From contig JAJCXR010000051.1 in NCBI GenBank assembly GCA_029263315.1, positions 1 to 63,514 on the forward strand: a DNA stretch of 63,514 nucleotides. The letters are read 5' to 3'. The stretch comes from Acidobacteriota bacterium (GTDB lineage Bacteria; Acidobacteriota; Thermoanaerobaculia; Multivoradales; J023). Position 1 is the first letter of the stretch, and the number at the start of each line of letters is the position of its first letter. This document shows, piece by piece, positions 8,253 to 16,706 of the stretch. The translations under genes and the position numbers were made by a program. A model generated the notes under the pieces. It was not told the origin of the DNA and searched no databases. It worked only from the letters and a program-made list of their open reading frames with translations.

Positions 8253-9632
8253 CTATGGACGGCACAGGCCGTCGGCCTTGAGATCTTGGAAATAGCGATC
8301 GATCTCCGCCCCGTCCTCGGCCCCGGGGGCGAGGGTGGCGTAGTGGTAGAAGGCGATGCAAGCGGTGAGGTAGTCGTCGCTGTCGTAGGCCAGCAGACCG
8401 AGGTCGCGGTGCGCCTCAGCATAGTCCGGCTGCAGACGGATGGCCTCCCGCAAGGCCAGCTTGGCTTCGTCCAAGAGGCGATCCTGGGCCTCAGGCGTCA
8501 CCTCCGCTTGCGCCCGACGCAGGCGAGCGAAAAGGTAGTGGACTTCGGGATCCAGCGGCATGGCGTCCATCACCTTGGCCAGTTGCTCGGCGGCCAGGGT
8601 CAGGCGGCCATAGTCGAGGTTGAGCCGGGCGTCGTCACGGATGACCGGCAGGATCCGTTGCCAGAAGAGATCTTCGCCGAGGGGAAAGAGAGGGTTCGGC
8701 TTGGAGGCCGCCGACGATTCCGCCGCCGTCTCTTCAGCCCAGTCAACATTTGGGTCAGCCTGGGGCAGCCGCTCGGCATTCCATTGCTCGGCGTTCTCGA
8801 TGCGCTGACTCAGTTGGGGGTGGCTACCGAAGAAGAAGACTTCGAGATCCCCCGACTGGCCGCTCCCATGCTGCAAGAGCTCGAAGACGGCCGCCGCTTG
8901 CCGTGGCTCATAGCCGGCCCGTTCGAGCTTCTCGAAGGCCCCATAATCCGCTTCCTTCTCGAGATTGCGCCCGTAACCGTTGACCGAGGCGATGAAGGCC
9001 AGCTCGAGACCGAGGCTCACCAGGAGATTCCCCAGGACGCCGATGCTAGCTGCCTTGCCCCATTTGCCATCTTCCCAAGCCTCCCCCTGCTCGTGGGCGA
9101 TGATCACCCAGGCGGCGATGGCCGCCGCCGTCAAGCCAACCTGTCGATTGTGCACAGAACGTTGGTAACGGACCATGTGGCGCCGTTCCACATGGCTCAT
9201 CTCGTGGGCCAGCACCATCGCCAGCTGAGCTTCGTTCTGCATGCGGGCCAGCAGGCCCGTGTGCACGTAAAGGGAGCCGTGGGGATAGGCGAAGGCGTTG
9301 AGGGTGGGCTCTTCGAGCACCGCAACTTGGTAGCCGATCTCTGGATTGGCCCGCATGCCGGGGGTGGTCAGTCGGTCGACGATCTGTTGTAGGTAGTCCT
9401 CCAACAGGGGATCGTCATAGTAGTAGGCCTCCGCCAGCAGCTGATCCTCCTCCGCCACGGCGTCGTCCCACAGCTGGACTTCGTCCGGCAGGGGTCGGAA
9501 GGCGGCACCGGCGGTGGAAATGGGCGGCAACCGAGTGCTCAGGCAGCCGCTGAGCAGCAGGGCGAGGCAGGCCACCGCGGTGCCGCGGCGGCCAGGCAGA
9601 TGTCGAACGGAAATCGGACGTTGAGCGAGCAT
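8253..9632 (-). CDS. M48-family metallopeptidase lipoprotein with TPR-like tail
   Basis: 459 residues from the ATG at 9632, chosen because GGAGG lies seven bases upstream and it gives a neat lipoprotein signal (LALLLSGC, Cys30). The peptidase core has FAYPHGSLYVHTGLL, the zinc motif HEMSH in MVLAHEMSHVERRH, and the downstream EADYGAF ligand motif. The last 150 residues look like TPR helices (AIRLQPDYAEAHRDLGLLAYDS). This layout resembles BepA/LoiP-type envelope proteases that handle misfolded outer-membrane proteins. A second M48-TPR gene is at 45051. Convergent with the oxidoreductase gene. Confidence 0.9.
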   Translation of the reverse strand: MLAQRPISVRHLPGRRGTAVACLALLLSGCLSTRLPPISTAGAAFRPLPDEVQLWDDAVAEEDQLLAEAYYYDDPLLEDYLQQIVDRLTTPGMRANPEIGYQVAVLEEPTLNAFAYPHGSLYVHTGLLARMQNEAQLAMVLAHEMSHVERRHMVRYQRSVHNRQVGLTAAAIAAWVIIAHEQGEAWEDGKWGKAASIGVLGNLLVSLGLELAFIASVNGYGRNLEKEADYGAFEKLERAGYEPRQAAAVFELLQHGSGQSGDLEVFFFGSHPQLSQRIENAEQWNAERLPQADPNVDWAEETAAESSAASKPNPLFPLGEDLFWQRILPVIRDDARLNLDYGRLTLAAEQLAKVMDAMPLDPEVHYLFARLRRAQAEVTPEAQDRLLDEAKLALREAIRLQPDYAEAHRDLGLLAYDSDDYLTACIAFYHYATLAPGAEDGAEIDRYFQDLKADGLCRP

Positions 9633-9707
9633 GGTGCAACCTCCCAAGGTCTAACGGCCTCTGGCAGCAAAGGAGATCCTCGCCCGCCGCGGCGTCAAAT
9701 GCAAGGC

Positions 9708-11690
9708 TCAGATCAACTCGCCGTCGGCGATGACCTCCACTAAGGCGGGGCCGTCGTGGGCCAAGGCGCGGGCCAGGGCGTCGTCGAGCTCCTCCGCCTT
9801 GGTGACTTGGATGCCCAGGGCGCCGCAGAGGGTCGCATAATCGGCAAAGTTGGGGTTGTGCAGCGAGGTCTGCCACACATGCCAGTTGCCCGCCTTCTGC
9901 TCCTTGGTGATCTTGCCGAGTTGCTCGTTGTTGACCAGCACATGGGTAATGTTCATGTCGTACTTGACGGCGGTGAGGAGCTCGCCCATGTACTGGCCGA
10001 AACCGCCGTCGCCGGACACCGACACCACCTTGCGACCGGCGAAACGGGGGTCGTCCTCCTGGGTGGCCGCCCAGGCGCCCATGGCCGCCGGTAGGGAGAA
10101 GCCGATGGAGCCCAAATAGCCGGACATCAAGACCGACTGTCGGGTGCATTCGAAGTAGCGACCAAAGGAGTAGGTATTGTTGCCGACATCGACGGCGATG
10201 ATGGCGTCTTCAGGCACCTGGCGGGTCATGGCGGCGAAAATTGCGGAGGAATTAACCCCTTGACCCCGGTCGTCCGGCAGACGGCTGTCCTTCTCGTGAC
10301 GCCAGATGCGCCAACGCTCGGCCACTTCCGGGCGCTGATCGATGCTCTGTGTCTTGCCGTCGAGGGCTTGTTTGAAGATCTCCACCGTGACGCTGATCTC
10401 GCCCCACACCGGCACCTCGACGGGGTGGAATTTACCCAAGGCGAGGGGGTCGTAGTCCACCTGGATGATCGGTTTCTTGGGGGTGATGCCGGTGTGATTG
10501 GAGAAGCTGGCGCCGAAGACCAACAGCAGGTCGCACTCGTTCATGAACCAGCTGGCGATGGGGGTGCCGCTGCGTCCCAGCACACCGCAACCCAAGGGGT
10601 GGTGATCGGAGATCAAACCCTTACCCTTGAAGGTGGTGAGCACCGGTGCGTTGAGCATCTCCGCCAGCTCCAGGACGGCGGGCATGTCGAAACGGGCCCC
10701 GTGTCCGACGATGATCACCGGCCGCTTGGCGTTTTCGAGATGCTGGCAGGCGTCGTCGACGGCGTCCTGCGGCGGCGCGATGGCCCGGCCGGTCAAACGT
10801 CCCGCGGGGCCGCCGGCCTCGGCATCTTCCTCAGCCTCGAGGGTCTGGACTTCGTCGGGGAAGATCAAGTGGGAGACGCCGCGGTTGAGGATCGCCGTCT
10901 TGCAAGCCAGGTTGATGAGCTCGGCATGTTTGGAGGTGTGAAGCACCGATTGGCTCCATTGGGCCACTTTGCCGAAGGCGGCCACCAAATCGATCTCCTG
11001 GAAGGCGCCCGGGCCGAGGACTTGGGTATCCACCTGACCGGTGAGGGCGATGACCGGTGAGCGATCGACGTTGGCGTCCCACAGGCCGGTCAGCAGATTG
11101 GTCGCGCCCGGCCCGGCGATGGCCAGGCAGGCGGCGGGTCGGCCGGTGAGCTTGCCGTAGGCGGAGCAGGCGAAGGAGGCGGCGCCCTCGTGACGGATGC
11201 CGTAGTAGGTGAGGTTGCCGGCTTCCTCCTCGAGGCGCAGGGCATCGGCCAAGCCGAGATTGGAGTGGCCCACCATGCCAAAAACCTGGCGTACCCCCCA
11301 GTTGGTGAGGGACTTGGCCATGACGTCGGTGACGGTGCGAACGTGGGGCGCCTCTTCGTCGAGACCCACATAGACACCGTCGTCGCGCATTTCGACGGGG
11401 AAGGTCGGCACCCCATCGTCATAGCCGCCGGGGGGCAGACCGGTGATGGGGTCGAAATCCCAGCCGTGCCAAGGGCAGCGCAGCAAGCCGTTCTCAATGG
11501 ACCCTTCCCCCAGGGGGCCACCTTGGTGGGGGCATTTGTTGGACAAGGCCGAGAATTTGCCCTTGAAGTGGGTCAGGCAAATGGTCTGCACCCCACAGGT
11601 GACGGGTTTGACCCGATTCTCCGGTAGCTCATCGTGATCGGCGACTTTGTACCAGACTCGCCTCGTGCTCGCTGTCGTGCCTTGACTCAT
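9708..11690 (-). CDS. Rieske-[2Fe-2S] domain fused to ThDP-dependent enzyme (acetolactate synthase/pyruvate oxidase-like)
   Basis: 660 residues from ATG 11690 (AGGAG five bases upstream; a longer in-frame start has no ribosome site). Residues about 10-105 are a Rieske domain with CPHQGG (Cys53, His55) and CPWHGWDF (Cys72, His75). From about 115 on it is a complete ThDP enzyme: the cofactor-activating Glu lies in IRHEGAASFACSAYGK, a central domain follows, and the GDG...N cofactor motif is VSGDGGFGQYMGELL ending in VNNEQLG. ThDP enzymes of this fold decarboxylate 2-oxo acids; the ferredoxin-like head could take or give electrons. The substrate is unknown. No obvious operon partner. Confidence 0.92.
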   Translation of the reverse strand: MSQGTTASTRRVWYKVADHDELPENRVKPVTCGVQTICLTHFKGKFSALSNKCPHQGGPLGEGSIENGLLRCPWHGWDFDPITGLPPGGYDDGVPTFPVEMRDDGVYVGLDEEAPHVRTVTDVMAKSLTNWGVRQVFGMVGHSNLGLADALRLEEEAGNLTYYGIRHEGAASFACSAYGKLTGRPAACLAIAGPGATNLLTGLWDANVDRSPVIALTGQVDTQVLGPGAFQEIDLVAAFGKVAQWSQSVLHTSKHAELINLACKTAILNRGVSHLIFPDEVQTLEAEEDAEAGGPAGRLTGRAIAPPQDAVDDACQHLENAKRPVIIVGHGARFDMPAVLELAEMLNAPVLTTFKGKGLISDHHPLGCGVLGRSGTPIASWFMNECDLLLVFGASFSNHTGITPKKPIIQVDYDPLALGKFHPVEVPVWGEISVTVEIFKQALDGKTQSIDQRPEVAERWRIWRHEKDSRLPDDRGQGVNSSAIFAAMTRQVPEDAIIAVDVGNNTYSFGRYFECTRQSVLMSGYLGSIGFSLPAAMGAWAATQEDDPRFAGRKVVSVSGDGGFGQYMGELLTAVKYDMNITHVLVNNEQLGKITKEQKAGNWHVWQTSLHNPNFADYATLCGALGIQVTKAEELDDALARALAHDGPALVEVIADGELI

Positions 11691-11892
11691 TGCAGCTCCT
11701 CGTCCACCTGTTTGGTCGGGGTGAGATCCGGCTGCGGGCAAGAGCTCCCAGGCTCTCGCGCCGACGGACCCCAGCGTCCCGTGACATATTTCGACGTCTG
11801 CGTGTTGGTTGCGCTACCGTGGTCAAAGGTTACATGATCGCAACGGCCGCTCCGTAGATGTTTGATCAGCCAACTTTGAACGATAAGACGCC

Positions 11893-13008
11893 ATGCACGA
11901 CGAAAGCTCACATTTCCGAGACGACTCCCTACCGCCGATCATGGAGCCGGAGCGTCCCCAGGCGGTGCATGGACGGGGGGTGATCAGCAATCCCAAGGGG
12001 CGTTTCGAGACCCTGCAAGTGGAGGTGGACGACGAGGTCGAGGCGGTACCCGGTGAAACAGAGACGCGCCCCAAGACCCTCTTCCTGCGCGACGGCTCCA
12101 AGTCGATCATCTCTTACAACAAGAGCCCCGACGTCCCCTTCAACGCCAGTATCAATCCCTATCGGGGTTGTGAGCACGGTTGTAGTTATTGTTACGCCCG
12201 CCCCTTCCATGAATACCTCGGTTTCTCGGCCGGGCTCGATTTCGAGACCCGGATCGTGGTCAAGGAGGATGCCCCCGAGCTATTGCGTCGGGAGCTCTCG
12301 GCCAAATCGTGGCAGCCACAAGTGCTCGGTTTGTCCGGTGTCACCGACCCGTATCAGCCGGTGGAGAAGCGCCTGCGCTTGACCCGCGGTTGTCTCGAAG
12401 TGCTGGCGGAAATGCGTCATCCGGTGTCGGTCATCACCAAGAACCACATGGTGAGCCGCGATGTCGACTTGCTGGCCTCCCTGGCGCGGCACGGTGCCGC
12501 CTCCGTGGCGGTCTCCGTCACTACCCTCGACGTCGACTTGTCCCGCAAGCTCGAGCCGCGCGCCTCCCACCCGCAGCGTCGGCTCGATGCCGTCGCCGCC
12601 CTGAGCAGCGCCGAGGTTCCCGTGGGGGTATTGATCGCGCCGGTGATCCCCGGCCTCAACGACCACGAGATCCCCGCCATCCTCAAAGCCGCCGCCGTCG
12701 CCGGCGCCCGCTTCGCGGGATATATCGTCCTGCGCCTGCCCCACGGTGTCGTCGACCTCTTCAGCCAATGGCTCGACACCCACTACCCGGAGCGTAAGGA
12801 CAAGGTCCTACATCGCATTCAAGACATGCGCGGCGGCGAGCTGCACGATAGCCGCTTCGGCAAACGCATGCGCGGCGAGGGCATCTTCGCCAAACAGGTG
12901 GGCGACCTCTTCCACTTGGTGCGTCGTCAGCACGGCTTGGCGCGCCGTGGCATCGAGCATTCCACCGCCGCTTTTCGCCGTCCCAATGAGCAGCTGAGCT
13001 TGTTCTGA
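11893..13008 (+). CDS. PA0069-family radical SAM protein ending in QLSLF
   Basis: 371 residues. The radical SAM [4Fe-4S] motif is CEHGCSYC (Cys93, Cys97, Cys100), preceded by NASINPYRG as in the PA0069/SplB-like branch, which is related to spore photoproduct lyase. Other conserved stretches are LGLSGVTDPYQPVEKRL, VITKNHMVSRD and IAPVIPGLND. The last five residues are QLSLF, an exact match to the bacterial sliding-clamp binding consensus QL(S/D)LF. A role in DNA repair or nucleic-acid chemistry is inferred from this and the family relation, not shown. Convergent with the DUF72 gene 25 bases away, which ends in the same pentapeptide. Confidence 0.92.
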   Translation: MHDESSHFRDDSLPPIMEPERPQAVHGRGVISNPKGRFETLQVEVDDEVEAVPGETETRPKTLFLRDGSKSIISYNKSPDVPFNASINPYRGCEHGCSYCYARPFHEYLGFSAGLDFETRIVVKEDAPELLRRELSAKSWQPQVLGLSGVTDPYQPVEKRLRLTRGCLEVLAEMRHPVSVITKNHMVSRDVDLLASLARHGAASVAVSVTTLDVDLSRKLEPRASHPQRRLDAVAALSSAEVPVGVLIAPVIPGLNDHEIPAILKAAAVAGARFAGYIVLRLPHGVVDLFSQWLDTHYPERKDKVLHRIQDMRGGELHDSRFGKRMRGEGIFAKQVGDLFHLVRRQHGLARRGIEHSTAAFRRPNEQLSLF

Positions 13009-13048
13009 GCCTGCTCCGGATCTGTCCGCAACTCTAGAACAGGCTCAG
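13005..13048. terminator. Shared hairpin between convergent genes
   Basis: CTGAGCCTG (13005-13013) and CAGGCTCAG (13040-13048) form a perfect 9-bp stem spanning the ends of both convergent genes. It arises because the two genes end with almost the same codons. It could work as a two-way terminator although no T run follows. Confidence 0.5.
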
Positions 13049-13909
13049 TTGTCCGCGCACTTCTTCCACCACTTCACCCGGCCACTCGGGCATCTCCCCG
13101 ACATCGACCTCCTTACGCAAGGCGTTGTGCATGCGGCGGGCCAAGGGAGGCGAGTGAAAATCGTTGGGACAGTGGGCGAAGAAGTAGGGCTCGCGTCCCT
13201 CGCCGATCCATCGCACAAGCACCTGACGCCAACGCTCCAGGTCGGGTCCGTTGACCGCCGCCACCGGGTGCGCGACGAAGCGCAGGATGGGGTGGCTTCC
13301 CAGGGCGATGGGCGTAATGGGCAGGTTGGGCTTCTTTTGCAGCGCCCCTTGGACCTCGGGATGGTCTGGATCCCCCGAGCGCAGGGCCTTGGTGTCCATC
13401 AGCACTCGCTCGCAGGCAAAGTGCGAGAGTAGGTCGTCGAGCCGTTGGCTCAGGGCGCTGTCGGTGTAAAACATGAGGTGCCGTACTTCGATGGCGAAAC
13501 GGAAAGCGCTGGGCAGGGTCGCCAGGAAGCGTTGCAGCACGGCTAGGCGATCCGGCCCAAAGGAGGGCGGCAACTGCACCATGATCGGTCCCAGACGCGA
13601 CTCCAAGGGCGCCATGCGATGCAGGAACTGGGTGACGTCACGATCCACCGCCTGTAGCTTCTTGCGATGGGTGATCTCCTGCGGCAACTTGAAGCAAAAG
13701 CGAAACGACTCCGGTGTCGCCTCTTTCCAGCGCTCCACAGACTCCGCCGACGGCACGCCATAGAAGCTCGTATTGCCTTCGACGCTGTTGAACACCGTCG
13801 CGTACTGGGCCAGGAAGTCCCCCGAACGGGAACCCTTGCGGTAGAGATTGCCCACCCAGTCCTTGAGACCCCAGAACGGGCAGCCGAGGTAATAGCCGTG
13901 AATCGCCAT
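13034..13909 (-). CDS. DUF72 (YecE-like) protein ending in QLSLF
   Basis: 291 residues, a TIM-barrel DUF72 protein: the N-terminus MAIHGYYLGCPFWGLKDW, then FNSVEGNTSFYGVPS, FRFCFKLPQEITH, and the VQLPPSFGPDRL and FAIEVRH segments are family hallmarks. Biochemical function of DUF72 is unknown; the family is often found near nucleic-acid repair genes. The C-terminus RGQLSLF carries a perfect clamp-binding-like pentapeptide, the same as its convergent radical SAM neighbour. Start at 13909 gives the conserved N-terminus. Confidence 0.92.
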   Translation of the reverse strand: MAIHGYYLGCPFWGLKDWVGNLYRKGSRSGDFLAQYATVFNSVEGNTSFYGVPSAESVERWKEATPESFRFCFKLPQEITHRKKLQAVDRDVTQFLHRMAPLESRLGPIMVQLPPSFGPDRLAVLQRFLATLPSAFRFAIEVRHLMFYTDSALSQRLDDLLSHFACERVLMDTKALRSGDPDHPEVQGALQKKPNLPITPIALGSHPILRFVAHPVAAVNGPDLERWRQVLVRWIGEGREPYFFAHCPNDFHSPPLARRMHNALRKEVDVGEMPEWPGEVVEEVRGQLSLF

Positions 13910-14047
13910 GGTCGGCTAGGGTACCAAGTTGTGGCATCTTGGGCACGTGGAGTAGCGACTTGAAGCTGCTTCGCAACACAACTGGCGGGTTGAGAGACAA
14001 GGGAGATGGGATGATGATTGTCTTCCGCGGCCCTTATACTACCGGTC

Positions 14048-14074
14048 AGTAATTACAGTAACTACAGTAACTAC
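14048..14074 (+). repeat. 9-bp tandem repeat, three units
   Basis: AGTAATTAC, AGTAACTAC, AGTAACTAC in direct succession, between a TATACT box (14035-14040) and the chosen start of the exported protein at 14093. Confidence 0.85.
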
Positions 14075-14092
14075 CCGAGGCAGACTCCACCC

Positions 14093-15418
14093 TTGAATCT
14101 CCAAAATATAACTATCGCTGTCCTCCTGCTGCTCATTGCCCTACCGCTGCGGGCCGACGAGGTCTTCCTCAAGAATGGCCGGGTGCTCGACGGCACGGTG
14201 GTGGAACGCACCGATACCAAGGTGGTGATCGACGTGGCGGCGGGGCGTCTGAGCTTGCCGACGACGATGATCGAGCGGGTGGAGTCGTCGATTTCGGAGG
14301 TCTCTGAGTACCAGCAGCGGGCAGAGGCGTTGGCGGCGGACGATGTGGCCGGCTGGTTGCGTTTGGGCTTCTGGGCCAAGGACGAGCGTTTGGACACCAG
14401 GTCGCGGGATGCCTTCGCCCAAGTATTTGTCAGTGATCCGGGCAACATCTTGGCCCGCGAGGTGCTGGGGGTCTTGGGCAGCAACGACGGTGCCGATGCG
14501 ACGACGGTTCGACGGCGATCAGGGGTGACGCGTCAGTCCCTCGACCGAGAGTGGCGCGGGGCCTTGCTGGCGCCCGGGGATGAGGCGCTGGCACAGCGCA
14601 TCGACCTGGCGCTGTCATTGGCCCGTTATGGACGTTGGGCGGAGGCGGCGTGGCGGTTGCGCGACCTCCAGGCCACGGACGGGGCCTCGTTGGAGGGTTC
14701 GTTGTTCGATACGGCGCTGTTCGCCGTCGAGGTGGCGGCCCACAGCTCCGACGAGGTCATCGAGGGTTTGTTCAGCCCTGGCGAGGTGCTTTTCGAGCGT
14801 CTCGGCTGTGTGCTGTCGCTCAAGTTCGTCGATACCTCGCCGCAACCTTGGGAGCTGGTCGGCGATGTGGAGCCCGATGCCGACTTGGTGGCCCTTGCCG
14901 ACGGTCAGCTGTCGGTGGTGTTGCCGTTTCGTCGCGCCGGACAGAAGCAACACCTCGGGACCACGGACGCTCTCACCACGCCGATTCTCTTCGAGGGCCG
15001 TCTGGTGGGGGCGCCGGGGAAGCGTTCCATGGTAGCGACCTGGCGCACCCAGATCGATGGCGAGGCGGAAGACTCCTTCGCCTTGCTACAGATCGAGGCC
15101 GAGGCCGACGGTCCGGCATGGGGCGAAGTGCGGTCCCAGTGGAAAGGCGGCGTCGCCAACTACCGCAAACATCAGAATCTACCGTCCGGCTTCTTCACCG
15201 AGCGACGCTTCGTGCGCGCCAAGGTGGAGAGCGACCGCATCAGCTTCGATGTTGAAGACGGGTTGACGGAAAGCCTCGCCTTGCCCACCAGTGAGCGCAT
15301 TTTTCTCGATCTCGCGGGGGAGGGTGAGGCCGTGGCTTTTGATTGGCTCTCCCTCTCTGGCCCCATCGACGGCCTGTGGCTGGCCCGTCGTCTGGGGGAG
15401 CGGGCTTTGGCTCCCTGA
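14093..15418 (+). CDS. Exported protein with N-terminal SH3-like repeat motif, unknown function
   Basis: About 441 residues if it starts at TTG 14093, which directly opens a signal peptide (NITIAVLLLLIALPLRA). A longer start at TTG 14018 would add 25 residues coded by a 9-bp triplicate (SNYSNYSNY) and lies upstream of a TATACT box at 14035, so I prefer the shorter form. The mature N-terminus DEVFLKNGRVLDGTVVE is a motif common in exported proteins of Acidobacteria and Planctomycetes. The middle looks helical and the C-terminal half is beta-rich, like a jelly-roll. No enzyme motif seen. Confidence 0.75.
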   Translation: MNLQNITIAVLLLLIALPLRADEVFLKNGRVLDGTVVERTDTKVVIDVAAGRLSLPTTMIERVESSISEVSEYQQRAEALAADDVAGWLRLGFWAKDERLDTRSRDAFAQVFVSDPGNILAREVLGVLGSNDGADATTVRRRSGVTRQSLDREWRGALLAPGDEALAQRIDLALSLARYGRWAEAAWRLRDLQATDGASLEGSLFDTALFAVEVAAHSSDEVIEGLFSPGEVLFERLGCVLSLKFVDTSPQPWELVGDVEPDADLVALADGQLSVVLPFRRAGQKQHLGTTDALTTPILFEGRLVGAPGKRSMVATWRTQIDGEAEDSFALLQIEAEADGPAWGEVRSQWKGGVANYRKHQNLPSGFFTERRFVRAKVESDRISFDVEDGLTESLALPTSERIFLDLAGEGEAVAFDWLSLSGPIDGLWLARRLGERALAP

Positions 15419-15550
15419 GATAATTTCTGGAACCATCGGCGGGCTGGTGAGTATAAAGAGATGAGACCTGTGGCTTTGCTGTCTGAGCTCGCTTTGCAAA
15501 TACTCGTTTAGGCGCCGTTTCCGGTGTCGTCATTCTGGGAGAGCCGATCC

Positions 15551-16069
15551 ATGCTCAAAACAATGTCGCCCTTCGTGTCGCCCATTGCCCTGAGACTTGG
15601 CCTTTGCTTGCTTTTTGCGGCGCTCTGCCTCGGCTGTGATTCCAGTAACAGCACCGAACCCGATGGCTCGCCTTTTGCCGGCATCTACTTCGGAACCACC
15701 GAGCAAGGTAAGGAGATTCAATTCACCGTCGCCAGCGATGGAGGTGACCTCTACATCAGCGCCTTCCAATTCGGTTTGTCGATCAACGAACCGATCAACC
15801 CCCCGGGGGGCGGTGGGTGTATTTCCTTTTTTGCTGAGACGGACGTCAATGTGCGGTTGCAGCGTCTGGTGATCCATCCCGCCAGCTTTCGCATCGAGCT
15901 GCCCGAAGATGTCCCGGTGCTCACCGCGCTGCCCATGGAGATCACTTGGGATGGCTCCCTCTCGCCACAGAGCGCCAGCGGCGCCCTGTTTGGCGAGCAA
16001 GCGCCCGGCTCCGGTCTGGGTGCCTGTGGTGGAAGGGGTTTGGCCACCTGGACGGCCATCAAGCGGTGA
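15551..16069 (+). CDS. Small lipoprotein of unknown function
   Basis: 172 residues from ATG 15551, which is preceded by GGAG ten bases upstream. The signal ends in the lipobox LCLGC (Cys29), followed by a Ser/Asn/Glu linker. The mature part reads like a single beta-sandwich or calycin-type domain (FAGIYFGTTEQGKEIQFTV, SGALFGEQAPGSGLGAC). I recognise no family. An in-frame extension to 15524 is possible but lacks a ribosome site. It follows the exported protein at 14093 on the same strand but 130 bases away, so linkage is uncertain. Confidence 0.75.
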   Translation: MLKTMSPFVSPIALRLGLCLLFAALCLGCDSSNSTEPDGSPFAGIYFGTTEQGKEIQFTVASDGGDLYISAFQFGLSINEPINPPGGGGCISFFAETDVNVRLQRLVIHPASFRIELPEDVPVLTALPMEITWDGSLSPQSASGALFGEQAPGSGLGACGGRGLATWTAIKR

Positions 16070-16100
16070 ACCCGCCGCTCGGCCGCCGCGTCGCCGAGTT

Positions 16101-16640
16101 TCAGTCGACGTCGATGGGGTAGAGGTCCGGCCGGTGGAATGGAATCAAGGCAAGCACCACCGACGGTTCATAGAGCCTGGCCCGGTCGATGACATTGCCG
16201 GTGAGCAGTCCCACCGCCCCCGCCTTGTGCTTGGAATTAGAATCCCCAAAAACGATGTCGTCGGCCTCGCCTAGCTCCTTGCCAGCGCGCACTAGATCTG
16301 CGACAGCGACGGGTAGCTCGAAGCTGGCGCTGCGGCTCTCCCCCAACCTTGTCTTGGAAAGCACAGCGCTCCAGGCAAAGGCGTAGAGCTGGTGGTTGTG
16401 GTCCTCGATGCCGCCTTCCAGGCCGATCCAAAAATCCGCCTTGGGACGGGCTCGCCGTGCCGCCTCGGCCCGCTGCTTGGCGCCCCGCCGGGTCTCTTCA
16501 TCACCCATCGGTTGATCGGGGACACCGGACGGCACGCTGACGGTGTCGAAGTCGAGCTCCACGTCCGGAAACATACGCTCGAAACCGCCGCGGGCGGCAC
16601 GCAATTTGACGGGGTTCTTGGATGCGAGAATGATCTTCAT
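16101..16640 (-). CDS. yjjX: Inosine/xanthosine triphosphatase, YjjX family
   Basis: 179 residues, the normal length for this family. The start MKIILASKNPVKLRAARGGF and the middle ADFWIGLEGGIED, plus SKTRLGESRSASFELP and KAGAVGLLTG, are the diagnostic blocks. The enzyme hydrolyses deaminated nucleotides (ITP, XTP) in the cytoplasm so that they do not enter nucleic acids. Single gene, convergent with the lipoprotein at 15551 and divergent from the M14 gene. Confidence 0.93.
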   Translation of the reverse strand: MKIILASKNPVKLRAARGGFERMFPDVELDFDTVSVPSGVPDQPMGDEETRRGAKQRAEAARRARPKADFWIGLEGGIEDHNHQLYAFAWSAVLSKTRLGESRSASFELPVAVADLVRAGKELGEADDIVFGDSNSKHKAGAVGLLTGNVIDRARLYEPSVVLALIPFHRPDLYPIDVD

Positions 16641-16706
16641 GGCAGGGGCTCCGCGAGGTCAGGCTGCTAGGGCGAGAACGTCGTGAGCTCACTATACTGG
16701 GACGTT

